Shown here in pieces: positions 17,747 through 25,904 of a DNA stretch of 64,000 nucleotides (position 1 is its first letter; every line of letters starts with the position of its first letter). The notes beneath the pieces are model-generated. The model was not told the origin of the DNA, did no database searches, and was given only the letters and a program-made list of their open reading frames with translations. Source of the stretch: Stappia sp. BW2 (GTDB lineage: Bacteria; Pseudomonadota; Alphaproteobacteria; Rhizobiales; Stappiaceae). The position numbers were made by a program, and so were the translations under genes. The stretch covers positions 1,426,001 through 1,490,000 of the forward strand of contig NZ_VIRG01000066.1 in assembly GCF_008107695.1 (NCBI RefSeq). The letters run 5' to 3'.

Positions 17747-18145
17747 TTATTTTGACGTGTATTCAAGTTCGAAAGCGGCAGGCAGCAGCTCATCCATCGT
17801 GAAGCTGCGCCGAATGCCGCCGAGATCCGCGACATGGACAACCAGCTCGTCCGTGCCGAATTCTTTCAGACGCTGGCGGCACATGCCGCACGGTGTGCAC
17901 AAGGCCGCATCGCCAATGACGACGGCCTCCGCGATTTCGCGGTAACCGGCCGCGATCATGGCGCTGACCGCCCCGCCTTCCGCACAGACGCTGACCGGGT
18001 AGGACGCATTCTCGACGTTGCAGCCGGTGAAAACAGTGCCATCCGGCGCACGCAGGGCCGCGCCGACCAGGAAGTTTGAATAGGGTGCGTATGCGTTTTC
18101 ACGAACCGCTTTTGCGGCCTCGAACAACGCGTCCAGATCGCTCAT
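17747..18145 (-). CDS. cdd: cytidine deaminase
   Basis: A 132-residue tetrameric-type cytidine deaminase, turning (deoxy)cytidine into (deoxy)uridine. Zinc-binding motifs are VCAEGGA (Cys54, proton-shuttling Glu56) and CTPCGMCRQ (Cys86, Cys89); YAPYSNFLVGAAL and TGCNVENASYP are the substrate-site signatures. The Arg that often follows CAE is Gly here, a variation I would note but not treat as inactivating. The ATG overlaps the stop of the upstream permease gene (ATGA), and PNP follows after 16 bases. Confidence 0.95.
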   Translation of the reverse strand: MSDLDALFEAAKAVRENAYAPYSNFLVGAALRAPDGTVFTGCNVENASYPVSVCAEGGAVSAMIAAGYREIAEAVVIGDAALCTPCGMCRQRLKEFGTDELVVHVADLGGIRRSFTMDELLPAAFELEYTSK

Positions 18146-19110
18146 GAACGCTCCTTGAGATACGGAATGCCTGCCGCCTTGGGCGGAATTGCCTTGCCGA
18201 TGAAGCCTGCAAGCAGGATCACGGTCAGAATATAGGGCAGTGCCTGGAAGAACTGCACCGGAATTTCGCCGATACCGGGTATTTTCTGGCCCTGCATCCG
18301 GATGGCGACGGCGTCGAGGAAGCCGAACAACAGGCAGGCGAACATGGCGTTGGCCGGTTTCCACTTGGCGAAAATCAGCGCCGCCAGCGCAATGAAGCCC
18401 TTGCCCGCTGTCATGTCCTTGATGAAACCGGACGACTGGGCAATGGAAAGATAAGCTCCGGCGACACCGCACAGGGCGCCACAGGCAATCACCGCCCGAT
18501 AGCGAAGCCAGGTGACCGAAATACCGGCCGTATCGACAGCCGCCGGGTTTTCGCCCACCGCACGCAGACGCAGGCCGAAGCGGGTGCGGAACAGCACCCA
18601 CCACGTCAGCGGCACGGCCACGAATGCGGCGTAGACCAGAATGTTGTGGCCGGACAGGAGCTCGCTGTAGATGCCGCCGATGACCGGAACGTCACGCAGC
18701 TCTTCTGCGTATGGCAGGATGATGTCCCGGAAACGTCCACCCTCCGGCAGCGACGGCGTGCGGCCGCCCTGGCGGAACCAGGTCTGGCCAAGCAGCGCGG
18801 TCAGGCCTGCGGCCAGGAAGTTGATGGCGACACCGGACACGATCTGGTTGCCGCGATTGGTGATGGAGGCAAAGCCGTGGATGAGGGCCAGGCCAATGGA
18901 GACGGCCATGCCGGCCAGGAGGCCGATCCAGGCATTTCCGGTCAGGTACGCCACCGCACCCGCTCCGAAGGCCGCACCAAGCATCTTGCCTTCCAGGCCG
19001 ATATCGACCACGCCGGAGCGTTCCGAATAGAGCCCCGCCAAACAGGCCAGAAGCAACGGGGTCGACAGGCGGACGGTGGAATCAAGTGTCAGGATCACGA
19101 TCTCGAACAT
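18142..19110 (-). CDS. nucleoside ABC transporter, permease 2
   Basis: A 322-residue integral membrane protein of the BPD_transp_2 family (YufQ/NupQ-like) with about eight to ten hydrophobic segments. The signature YSERSGVVDIGLEGKML near residues 29-45 and the later AVGENPAAVDTAGISV loop (the EAA-like coupling region) are typical of the permeases that pair with BMP-type binding proteins. ATG at 19110 sits seven bases after AAGGAGG; a GTG two codons earlier is too close to that site. It begins two bases after the stop of permease 1 and its own stop overlaps cdd. Confidence 0.9.
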   Translation of the reverse strand: MFEIVILTLDSTVRLSTPLLLACLAGLYSERSGVVDIGLEGKMLGAAFGAGAVAYLTGNAWIGLLAGMAVSIGLALIHGFASITNRGNQIVSGVAINFLAAGLTALLGQTWFRQGGRTPSLPEGGRFRDIILPYAEELRDVPVIGGIYSELLSGHNILVYAAFVAVPLTWWVLFRTRFGLRLRAVGENPAAVDTAGISVTWLRYRAVIACGALCGVAGAYLSIAQSSGFIKDMTAGKGFIALAALIFAKWKPANAMFACLLFGFLDAVAIRMQGQKIPGIGEIPVQFFQALPYILTVILLAGFIGKAIPPKAAGIPYLKERS

Positions 19111-19112
19111 GA

Positions 19113-20219
19113 TCACGCCTCCTTCGCGGCAAGGGCCCGGGAGGGCGTGAACAGCTTGACGATGGCCGGGCGGAACATGTGCTCAAGCGCACCGGCGAAC
19201 AGGATCACGAGACCCTGGATCACGATGATCATGTCCCGCGTGATGTTGGGCATTTCGAACGAAAGCTCCGCGCCGCCCTGATAGAGCATGCCGAACAGGA
19301 TCGATGCCAGAACGATGCCGACCGGATGCGCCCGACCCATGAGGGCGACGGCAATGCCGACGAAGCCGTAGCCGGTCACGAAGTCGATCAGCAACCGATG
19401 CTGCGAGCCCATGATTTCGTTGATCGCCATCATGCCTGCCAGACCGCCGGAGATGAGCATGGTGATGACGATGGTGCGCACCGGCGAGATACCGGCATAG
19501 ACCGCTGCCGTGGCATTGGCGCCGAAGGACCGGATCTCGAAGCCCAGTTTCGTGCGCCAGATCAGGACCCAGACCAGCACACAGGCTGCCAGCGCCACGA
19601 AGAGCGACAGGTTGACCGGTGCGTAGCCGAAGCCGAAGGAGGGGAAGATGTCGTTCAGGAACGGCAGGCGGCCGCCGACTTCGAAAGTCCGCGTTTCCGG
19701 CTGCATCGACCCCGGCTTCTTCAGCGCGTTGTTGAGCAGATAGACCATCAGCGACGAGGCGATGAAGTTGAACATGATGGTGGTGATCACCACGTGGCTG
19801 CCGCGTGTCGCCTGCAGCCAGGCCGGAATGAACGCCCAGGCGGCCCCCATCAGCGCGGAGCCGATGATGGCAAATGGCAGGGTGACGTACCACGGCACGA
19901 TGTGGTCCAGCGCCAGACAGGCAAAGGCAACCCCGAGCCCGCCAATATAGGCCTGCCCCTCGCCGCCGATGTTGAACAACCCGGCATGAAAGGCAACGGC
20001 CACGGCAAGGCCGGTGAAGATGAAGTTGGTGGCATAGAACAGCGTGAAGCCGATGCCTTCGCCATAGCCTACGGAGCCCCAGACCAGGAGCTCCACCGCA
20101 TCCAGCGGGTTTTCACCGATCAGGACGACGACGAGGCCCGACACCAGAAAGGCGGCGGCCAGGTTCAGGAACGGGATCAGGCCGTAATCGACCCAGCGCG
20201 GGAGCTGACCGGCACTCAT
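19113..20219 (-). CDS. nucleoside ABC transporter, permease 1
   Basis: A 368-residue integral membrane protein of the same permease family (YufP/NupP-like), somewhat longer at the N-terminus than permease 2. The hallmark FHAGLFNIGGEGQAYIGG lies around residues 76-93 and the coupling loop SFGANATAAVYAGISPV in the second half. The start ATG overlaps the ATPase stop by four bases. With its partner it should form the heterodimeric membrane channel for nucleoside uptake. Confidence 0.9.
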   Translation of the reverse strand: MSAGQLPRWVDYGLIPFLNLAAAFLVSGLVVVLIGENPLDAVELLVWGSVGYGEGIGFTLFYATNFIFTGLAVAVAFHAGLFNIGGEGQAYIGGLGVAFACLALDHIVPWYVTLPFAIIGSALMGAAWAFIPAWLQATRGSHVVITTIMFNFIASSLMVYLLNNALKKPGSMQPETRTFEVGGRLPFLNDIFPSFGFGYAPVNLSLFVALAACVLVWVLIWRTKLGFEIRSFGANATAAVYAGISPVRTIVITMLISGGLAGMMAINEIMGSQHRLLIDFVTGYGFVGIAVALMGRAHPVGIVLASILFGMLYQGGAELSFEMPNITRDMIIVIQGLVILFAGALEHMFRPAIVKLFTPSRALAAKEA

Positions 20220-21772
20220 AGGGCGCCTCCTTCAACAGCCATCTTGTTGTTATCTTCCACACCGGCCATCAGCAGACCAAGTTCGCCTTCATCCGCATCA
20301 GCGCCGCGTTCGCCGACGATCTTGCCGTCGAACATCACCAGCACGCGGTCGGACAGCGCCCGGATTTCGTCAAGTTCCACCGACACCAGCAAAATGCCCT
20401 TGCCGGCATCGCGCATTTCCACGATCCGGCGGTGGATGAATTCGATGGCGCCGATGTCGACGCCGCGGGTCGGCTGCCCGACCAGAAGCACTTCCGGGTC
20501 GCGCTCGATCTCGCGCGCCAGCACGATCTTCTGCTGGTTCCCGCCTGAGAAATTGGCGGTCTTCAGCATCGGGTTGGGCGGACGGATATCGTATTTCTCG
20601 ATCTCGGCCACCGCGTTCTTCTTGATGGCGGCAAGGTCCATCAGAACCCCCTTGGAATAGGCCGGGTCGCGGTGATAGCCGAGGATGGAATTCTCGTATT
20701 CGGAGAAGGAATTGATGAGGCCCATCCGGTGCCGGTCTTCCGGCACGTGGCCCATGCTTTTGGCCCGCATGTCGGCAGCGTCGAGCGTGCTCGTGCCAAG
20801 ATCGATGGTCTCGCCGTTGATCTTCAGTGTGCCCCTGGTCGCGCGGCGAATGCCTGCGAGCGTTTCCAGAAGTTCCGACTGGCCGTTGCCGGAGACCCCA
20901 GCAATACCGACGACCTCTCCCGCACGCACGTTGAAGGAAACGTCCTTGACCACCTGAACACCGCGGCTGTCGGTGACCGTCAGGTTCTCGACCTCCATCA
21001 CCGGTGCCTTGGGTTGCGCCGGTTTCTTGTCGACCCGCAACAGAACGCTGCGGCCGACCATCAGTTCGGCAAGCTCTTCCATTGAGGTGCTTGCGGTTTC
21101 GCGCGTCGCCACCATTTCGCCGCGGCGCATGACGGAAACGGTGTCCGTCGCCGCCATGATCTCGCGCAGCTTGTGCGTGATGAGAAGAACCGTCTTGCCC
21201 TCGTTCTTCAGGACTTCGAGGATCTTGAAAAGGTGGTCCGCTTCCGGCGGGGTCAGAACGCCCGTCGGTTCGTCGAGGATCAGAACCTCCGCGCTGCGAT
21301 AGAGCGCTTTCAGGATTTCCACGCGCTGCTGCAGACCGACCGGCAGATCCTGGATGAGGGCTTCCGGATCGACACGCAGTTCGTATTCTTCTTCCAGCCG
21401 CTTGAGTTCCGACCGGGCGCGGTTGATGCCACCGGACAGGAGCGCACTGTCCTCGGCACCCAGCACCACGTTTTCGAGCACCGAAAAATTGTCGACCAGC
21501 ATGAAGTGCTGATGGACCATGCCGATGCCCATACTGATCGCGGCCTTGGAGTCCGAAATGGTGACCTTCTTGCCATCCACAATGATGTCGCCGTCATCGG
21601 CCTGATAGAAGCCGTAGAGAATGGACATGAGCGTCGATTTGCCAGCCCCGTTCTCGCCGATGATGCCGTGGATGGATCCCTTCTTGACCACAAGGTCGAT
21701 GTCCTTGTTGGCGTGAACAGGGCCAAAGCGCTTGTTGATCTTGCGCAGTTCGATTGCCGGCGTATCGCTCAT
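20216..21772 (-). CDS. nucleoside ABC transporter, ATP-binding protein (two NBDs)
   Basis: A 518-residue double ATPase of the RbsA/YufO kind. The first domain has Walker A GENGAGKST (39-47), the signature LPVGLQQRVEI and Walker B LILDEPT. The second domain has GVSGNGQSELLE in place of Walker A, lacking the Lys, then FSGGNQQKIVLA and LLVGQPTRGVD. A degenerate second Walker A is usual for this family, so only the first site may hydrolyse ATP efficiently. ATG at 21772 lies 72 bases after the second binding-protein gene. It energises the two permeases that follow with 4-base overlap. Confidence 0.93.
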   Translation of the reverse strand: MSDTPAIELRKINKRFGPVHANKDIDLVVKKGSIHGIIGENGAGKSTLMSILYGFYQADDGDIIVDGKKVTISDSKAAISMGIGMVHQHFMLVDNFSVLENVVLGAEDSALLSGGINRARSELKRLEEEYELRVDPEALIQDLPVGLQQRVEILKALYRSAEVLILDEPTGVLTPPEADHLFKILEVLKNEGKTVLLITHKLREIMAATDTVSVMRRGEMVATRETASTSMEELAELMVGRSVLLRVDKKPAQPKAPVMEVENLTVTDSRGVQVVKDVSFNVRAGEVVGIAGVSGNGQSELLETLAGIRRATRGTLKINGETIDLGTSTLDAADMRAKSMGHVPEDRHRMGLINSFSEYENSILGYHRDPAYSKGVLMDLAAIKKNAVAEIEKYDIRPPNPMLKTANFSGGNQQKIVLAREIERDPEVLLVGQPTRGVDIGAIEFIHRRIVEMRDAGKGILLVSVELDEIRALSDRVLVMFDGKIVGERGADADEGELGLLMAGVEDNNKMAVEGGAL

Positions 21773-21844
21773 GCGTGCCCCCAGGCGTGACTGTTTTTCT
21801 TTGTCATTGTTGTTGCCCCTCGCCGCTGCCTCGTGATGTCCCGA

Positions 21845-22837
21845 TCAGAAAGGACACGCTCCATCCGTGACGACATCGTGAACCTTGACGGAGCCGTCCG
21901 AGATGGCCGCAACAGCGGCATTCGCAGCTGCCTTCATCTCCGGCGTGATCAGGTCCTTGTTGTTTTCGTCCAGCACCCAGTCCATACCGCCGTCCGCGAC
22001 GCCAAGCACCTTGATGCCGGGCTCGAAGGTACCGTCCTTCGCTGCCTGCAAGCTGTCGTAAACAGCGTTGTCCACGCGCTTGCGGATCGACGTCAGGACC
22101 TTGCCCGGGTGCAGACCGTTCTGATTGCTGTCGGTGCCCATGCCGAGCACGCCCTTGTCGGCGGCCGCCTGAAGAACGCCGATGCCGGTTCCGCCTGCGG
22201 CCTGAATGATCACATCGGCACCCTGGTTGATCTGGCCAATGGCCAGTTCGCCGCCTCGCACGGGATCAGCGAAGGCGGCCGGCGTATCGCCCGTCATGTT
22301 GGACAGCACCCTGATGTCAGCCCTGGCAGCTTGCGCACCCTGCTTGTAGCCGCACAGAAACCGATGAATGATCGGAATATCCATTCCGCCGACAAATCCG
22401 ATGGTGCCGCTTTTGGAGGCCATACCTGCCAGAAGACCGCCGATATAAGCCCCCTCCTGTTCCTTGAACACATAGGAGCGCACGTTCGGCTGATCGACCA
22501 CCATGTCGACGATGGCAAAATCCGTCTCGGGGAACTTGGGTGCCACCTGGCCAAGCGCATTGGCCTGATTGAAGCCAATTGCGATCACGGGCGATGCGCC
22601 CCGGCTGGCAAAGTTCCGCAGGGCCTGCAGGCTCTGCGAATCGCGGTCCAACTCGAATTCCCTGACAGCGCCGCCCTGATCCCGAAACCGTTTGACGCCG
22701 GCGAAGGCGCTTTCGTTGAATGAGCCGTCGAACTTGCCGCCAACGGAATAAACAATAGCCGGTTCGGCCACGCTTGCTGTTGTTGCCACGAAGACAGCAC
22801 AGACTGCGGCAATGACGCCTGATGTGAAACGGAGCAT
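21845..22837 (-). CDS. BMP-family nucleoside-binding protein, second copy
   Basis: A 330-residue periplasmic binding protein of the BMP/PnrA family. A Sec signal peptide covers roughly residues 1-24 (VIAAVCAVFVATTASVA) and there is no lipobox cysteine, so the mature protein is soluble. Conserved stretches are GGKFDGSFNESAF, IAIGFNQANA, FAIVDMVVD, VGFVGGMDIPIIHRF, AAGGTGIGVLQAA and DSNQNGLHPG. It is a clear paralogue of the neighbouring BMP protein at 22922-23923, with well over half of residues identical by eye. ATG at 22837 has GGAGG upstream. The presence of two binding proteins with one ATPase/permease set suggests different nucleoside preferences. Confidence 0.92.
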   Translation of the reverse strand: MLRFTSGVIAAVCAVFVATTASVAEPAIVYSVGGKFDGSFNESAFAGVKRFRDQGGAVREFELDRDSQSLQALRNFASRGASPVIAIGFNQANALGQVAPKFPETDFAIVDMVVDQPNVRSYVFKEQEGAYIGGLLAGMASKSGTIGFVGGMDIPIIHRFLCGYKQGAQAARADIRVLSNMTGDTPAAFADPVRGGELAIGQINQGADVIIQAAGGTGIGVLQAAADKGVLGMGTDSNQNGLHPGKVLTSIRKRVDNAVYDSLQAAKDGTFEPGIKVLGVADGGMDWVLDENNKDLITPEMKAAANAAVAAISDGSVKVHDVVTDGACPF

Positions 22838-22879
22838 CCTGGCCTCCGAAAACGGGTTGGTCACGGTAGAAATACAGGA

Positions 22880-22910
22880 GGACCTCCGCACGTTAACCGC
22901 GCGGAGGTCC
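22880..22910 (-). other. strong intercistronic hairpin between the two binding-protein genes
   Basis: GGACCTCCGC (22880-22889) pairs perfectly with GCGGAGGTCC (22901-22910) around an 11-base loop. It has no T-run. Hairpins like this after the first binding-protein gene of an ABC operon commonly protect the upstream mRNA or attenuate transcription so that the binding protein is made in excess over the membrane parts. Confidence 0.7.
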
Positions 22911-22921
22911 GAAAAACTGCC

Positions 22922-23923
22922 TTACATCGGGCAGGACTGGTCAGACATGTAGTCGTGAACTTCGATCTCGCCGGAGATGATCTTCTGGGTCGCGTCCTCG
23001 ACCTGGGCTTTCATCTCGTCGTTGATGAGTTCGGCATTGTTGTCGTCCAGCGCCCAGTCGACGCCGCCTTCCTTGAGACCGAGGACTTCAAAGCCGGAGG
23101 ACCAGTTGTCGTTGGCAGCGTCTTCGAAGGCCTGGTAGACGGCGATGTCAACGCGCTTCAGCATGGAGGTGAGAACCGAGCCCGGATGCAGGCCATTCTG
23201 GTTGCTGTCCACGCCGATGCCGAGCTTGCCCGCGTCAGCGGCTGCCTGCAGAACACCGATGCCGGTGCCGCCGGCAGCGTGATAGACAACGTCAGCGCCA
23301 CGGTCGAACTGGGACTTGGCCAGTTCGCCACCCTTGACCGGGTCGTTCCAGGCCGCGCCGGTGGTGCCGGTCATGTTCTCGAACACTTCCGCGTCCGGGT
23401 TTGAAGCCATCACGCCCTGCTTGTAGCCGCAGGAGAACTTGCGGATCAGCGGAATGTCCATGCCGCCGACGAAGCCGACCTTGCCGGTTTCGGACGCCAT
23501 AGCGGCCAGCATGCCGACGATGTAGGAGCCTTCCTGCTCTTTAAACAGAATGGAACGCACGTTCGGCAGGTCGACGACCATGTCGACGATCGCGAACTGT
23601 GTGTCCGGGAATTCCTTGGCAACCTTTTCCACGGCGTTGGCCTGGGAGAAGCCGATGGCGACGATCGGGTTCATGCCGCGCTTGGCGAAGTTGCGCAGGG
23701 CCTGTTCCCGCTGGCTGTCGTTCTGGATTTCGAAGTCCCGGTATTCGACACCGGTGTCTTCCTTGAACTTTTCAGCACCGTTGTAGGCACCTTCGTTGAA
23801 CGACTTGTCGAAACGGCCGCCCAGATCATAAAGCACTGCCGGCTTGATATCGGCTGCCAGTGCGCCCACGGCGGTGAAGGCCAGGCCGGCAAGCGCGGTG
23901 CCGATGGTAAGAAACTTTTTCAC
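22922..23923 (-). CDS. BMP-family nucleoside-binding protein, first copy
   Basis: A 333-residue BMP/PnrA-family periplasmic binding protein. The start is GTG at 23923 with GGAGG eight bases upstream, giving KKFLTIGTALAGLAFTAV as signal peptide (cleavage near ALA-AD). Family blocks are YDLGGRFDKSFNEGAY, IVAIGFSQANA, FAIVDMVVDLPNVRS, FVGGMDIPLIRKF, HAAGGTGIGVLQAA, VDSNQNGLHPGSVLTSM and a C-terminal YMSDQSCPM. The other copy ends DGACPF, so both keep a near-terminal Cys. It is the first structural gene of the operon after the regulator and is followed by a strong hairpin, an arrangement expected for the most abundant component. Confidence 0.93.
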   Translation of the reverse strand: MKKFLTIGTALAGLAFTAVGALAADIKPAVLYDLGGRFDKSFNEGAYNGAEKFKEDTGVEYRDFEIQNDSQREQALRNFAKRGMNPIVAIGFSQANAVEKVAKEFPDTQFAIVDMVVDLPNVRSILFKEQEGSYIVGMLAAMASETGKVGFVGGMDIPLIRKFSCGYKQGVMASNPDAEVFENMTGTTGAAWNDPVKGGELAKSQFDRGADVVYHAAGGTGIGVLQAAADAGKLGIGVDSNQNGLHPGSVLTSMLKRVDIAVYQAFEDAANDNWSSGFEVLGLKEGGVDWALDDNNAELINDEMKAQVEDATQKIISGEIEVHDYMSDQSCPM

Positions 23924-23991
23924 TTATATGTCCTCCGACATGCGGGGGCCTGCCTCGTGGCCGGCCCGTTTCCCCACGTGACCCAGCCGCA

Positions 23992-24975
23992 TCATGCGGA
24001 CTGTGCCAACTGCAATCCGGCCCGTGCCGTCAGAGCCCTCGCAAGGGTCTCGTCTGACACAAGGTCGGTAATGACACCGGTACGCAGGGCCGCGAGCGTG
24101 GCATCCACCTTGCTCTCCCCACCTACCAGCGCAATCACACGGCGCCCGCGCACTTCATCGAAATGCAGACCCACGGCGCAATCGCCGAGTGGATCCGGGG
24201 CCAGTTTTCCCTCGATCGTCAGAAAGCGCCCCATCAAATCACAGACGGCGCCGCCCGACAGCAAATCTTCCTGTTCTTTTTTGGAAATCACACCGCGCTG
24301 GACAAGATGCCCCTCGTTCTCGACGGAGCCGATGCCGATCAGGAAGGCATCCGACTGGCGCGCGCGCTCCATCAGGTCCTGCACGCTGCGCTGGGTCAGG
24401 AACATCGCCTTTTCGTCCTGGTTCTCGGCAAAATAGGGAACCGGCAGATAATAGCCGATCCCGCCCGTGCGTTCCTGCATCTTCTGGACGATGTCATAGG
24501 GATTGGCTGCGAGCGTGCGCGTCAGGGATCCGCAGATCGACATGATTTCCAGATCGTTTCGCGAAGCCTTCGGCAAGGCCTCGACAGCCGCCGTCAGCGT
24601 GCGGCCCATGCCGACACCCAGCCGCGTGACATTGGAACCGCCGAGCAGCCCGGACAGGAACTGCGCCGCGGACACCGCCACGGCCCTGAGGGCGCTGTCG
24701 ACATCACCGCCGCCAAGGTCGGGCGCGATGATGCAGTTGGTCAGGCCGAAATGCTCCGTCAGCTCCTTTTCGAGCTGAAGGCATTCCATCGGGCGCCCAT
24801 CGACCTGGAATTTCACGAAACCGGCTTTTTGCGCATAGGCGATCAGGCGATGCACCTTGGCCGGCGACACGCCGAGCTGCGAGGCAATCTCACCCTGGGT
24901 GCGACCGCCCACAAAGGACAGCCACGCCGCCCGGATGGCCATATATGATGTCCAGTCGTCGTCGCGAGTCTGCAT
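23992..24975 (-). CDS. SorC/DeoR-type sugar-binding transcriptional regulator of the nucleoside operon
   Basis: A 327-residue regulator with an N-terminal helix-turn-helix (about residues 14-55: IRAAWLSFVGGRTQGEIASQ then LGVSPAKVHRLIAYAQKAG) and a C-terminal SorC sugar-phosphate-binding domain from about residue 60 (LGVGMGRTLTAAVEALP, ISGSL-like MSICGSLTRT, GIGSVENEGH, AVGLHFDEVRGRRVIALVGG). Members such as Bacillus subtilis DeoR bind deoxyribose-5-phosphate and control deoxynucleoside catabolism. ATG at 24975 is the best start; an upstream frame adds an Arg-rich unconserved leader. It is the first gene of the operon, 68 bases before the first binding protein, so autoregulation is likely through the palindromes upstream. 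Confidence 0.88.
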   Translation of the reverse strand: MQTRDDDWTSYMAIRAAWLSFVGGRTQGEIASQLGVSPAKVHRLIAYAQKAGFVKFQVDGRPMECLQLEKELTEHFGLTNCIIAPDLGGGDVDSALRAVAVSAAQFLSGLLGGSNVTRLGVGMGRTLTAAVEALPKASRNDLEIMSICGSLTRTLAANPYDIVQKMQERTGGIGYYLPVPYFAENQDEKAMFLTQRSVQDLMERARQSDAFLIGIGSVENEGHLVQRGVISKKEQEDLLSGGAVCDLMGRFLTIEGKLAPDPLGDCAVGLHFDEVRGRRVIALVGGESKVDATLAALRTGVITDLVSDETLARALTARAGLQLAQSA

Positions 24976-25328
24976 TCCGCGTCGAAACCTTCCCCTCCAG
25001 AGCCACCGCACCCGCCTTGCGGCGGACAGGATGCTCAACCACTCTCAAAACGCCCGGCATTCCGGCATTGCATCACATTCGATGAAATACCTGCCTGTTC
25101 AGCCATGCGACGCGGTTGACCGCGACGGTCCGACTGTGCCCTGCTCTCTTTCGGAGCTTTTTGCTTTCCGGAGCCGTGAAGGCCGACCGAAAAATTCTTC
25201 ACCAAGTGAGAATTTCTTCAGATCATGACCAGCCTTGCCTTTGCCGTCAACTAAAAAAACTGCCAATTTTCTGGCTGATTGATGCATTTCTGGGCAGCAA
25301 AATGCCCCGTTCACCACTTCTGGATGGC

Positions 25329-25341
25329 GGCAAATTCTGCC
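25329..25341. promoter_or_regulatory. operator candidate A
   Basis: GGCAAATTCTGCC is a near-perfect 13-base palindrome, the member of the three-site array closest to the nucleoside operon. Its centre is 41 bases from site B, about four helical turns. Binding by the SorC-type regulator is inferred from position only. Confidence 0.5.
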
Positions 25342-25369
25342 CGAAGCGGCGGATCTTCCGGATCCTCTC

Positions 25370-25382
25370 GGCAAAATTTGCC
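25370..25382. promoter_or_regulatory. operator candidate B
   Basis: GGCAAAATTTGCC is a perfect palindrome apart from its central base. Its core AAAATTTGCCTAG recurs exactly at 25646-25658. The centre is 22 bases, about two helical turns, from site C. Confidence 0.55.
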
Positions 25383-25391
25383 TAGTCGCCC

Positions 25392-25404
25392 GGCAAATTT
25401 TGCC
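25392..25404. promoter_or_regulatory. operator candidate C
   Basis: GGCAAATTTTGCC is a perfect palindrome apart from its central base (flanked by C and G, extending it to 15). It lies on the same face of the helix as site B, which favours cooperative binding. Confidence 0.55.
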
Positions 25405-25605
25405 GATGGATCGGACACACCTGCCAAACGCCTGCCCCTGACCGCAGGAAAAACGGCTGCTTGACCGGCGCGGTTCCGACCTAAGTCAAGCGCCTGTCCA
25501 AGCGGTCTTTTTGGCCCCAAGACACGAAACTTCGCCGCTGTTTCTCACAGGTTTGCGCAAAAATGTGACTGCGATGCCGGATTGAATTAGCTCGAAGAAT
25601 CACAA

Positions 25606-25623
25606 CCTTACTTAAACGTAAGG
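25606..25623. promoter_or_regulatory. 18-base palindrome CCTTAC-N6-GTAAGG
   Basis: CCTTAC at 25606-25611 and GTAAGG at 25618-25623 are perfect inverted arms around TTAAAC. The form is that of a dimeric regulator site, about 280 bases before the DUF1194 start. No regulator can be named. Confidence 0.4.
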
Positions 25624-25643
25624 CCTCACGCCGGGCCATGGAT

Positions 25644-25658
25644 GAAAAATTTGCCTAG
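25644..25658. promoter_or_regulatory. half site related to operators A-C
   Basis: GAAAAATTTGCCTAG repeats the right half of operator B plus its flanking TAG exactly, but its left arm is degenerate (GA instead of GGC). It could be an auxiliary site for the same regulator on the DUF1194 side. Confidence 0.3.
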
Positions 25659-25782
25659 CAATTCCGGAACATATCCCGAGCCTGTGGATAGAACATGCAC
25701 TGCGTGCACATTACTTTTGCCAGCCAGCGGATATTCCGTTACGTTTGGCATGTAGCTTGCTAAGTACATTTCAAAGTTGATT

Positions 25783-25805
25783 CAAGGCATTGAGCCATTG
25801 CCTTG
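25783..25805. other. inverted repeat CAAGGCA-N9-TGCCTTG
   Basis: Perfect 7-base arms at 25783-25789 and 25799-25805, about 100 bases upstream of the DUF1194 start. It lies probably in the leader or promoter of that gene; no function can be assigned. Confidence 0.35.
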
Positions 25806-25904
25806 TTAAGAATCACGAGAAACGGAAAGATAAGGAATTCAAAAACAAAATAAACAGGGGAGACGTGGCCATCCAGCCGAAAGGCTGTATTAAGGAGAAA
25901 AACC

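Larger units (their letters stand above)
24976..25904. promoter_or_regulatory. 930-base intergenic region between the nucleoside regulator and the DUF1194 gene
   Basis: No convincing gene is seen here; the short open frames lack ribosome binding sites and resemblance to known proteins. The stretch must hold the divergent promoters of the nucleoside operon (left) and the secreted VWA-like gene (right). It is AT-richer towards 25600-25900. It contains three 13-base palindromes of one type, a related half site, a separate CCTTAC/GTAAGG palindrome and a CAAGGCA/TGCCTTG inverted repeat, each listed separately. Confidence 0.8.
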
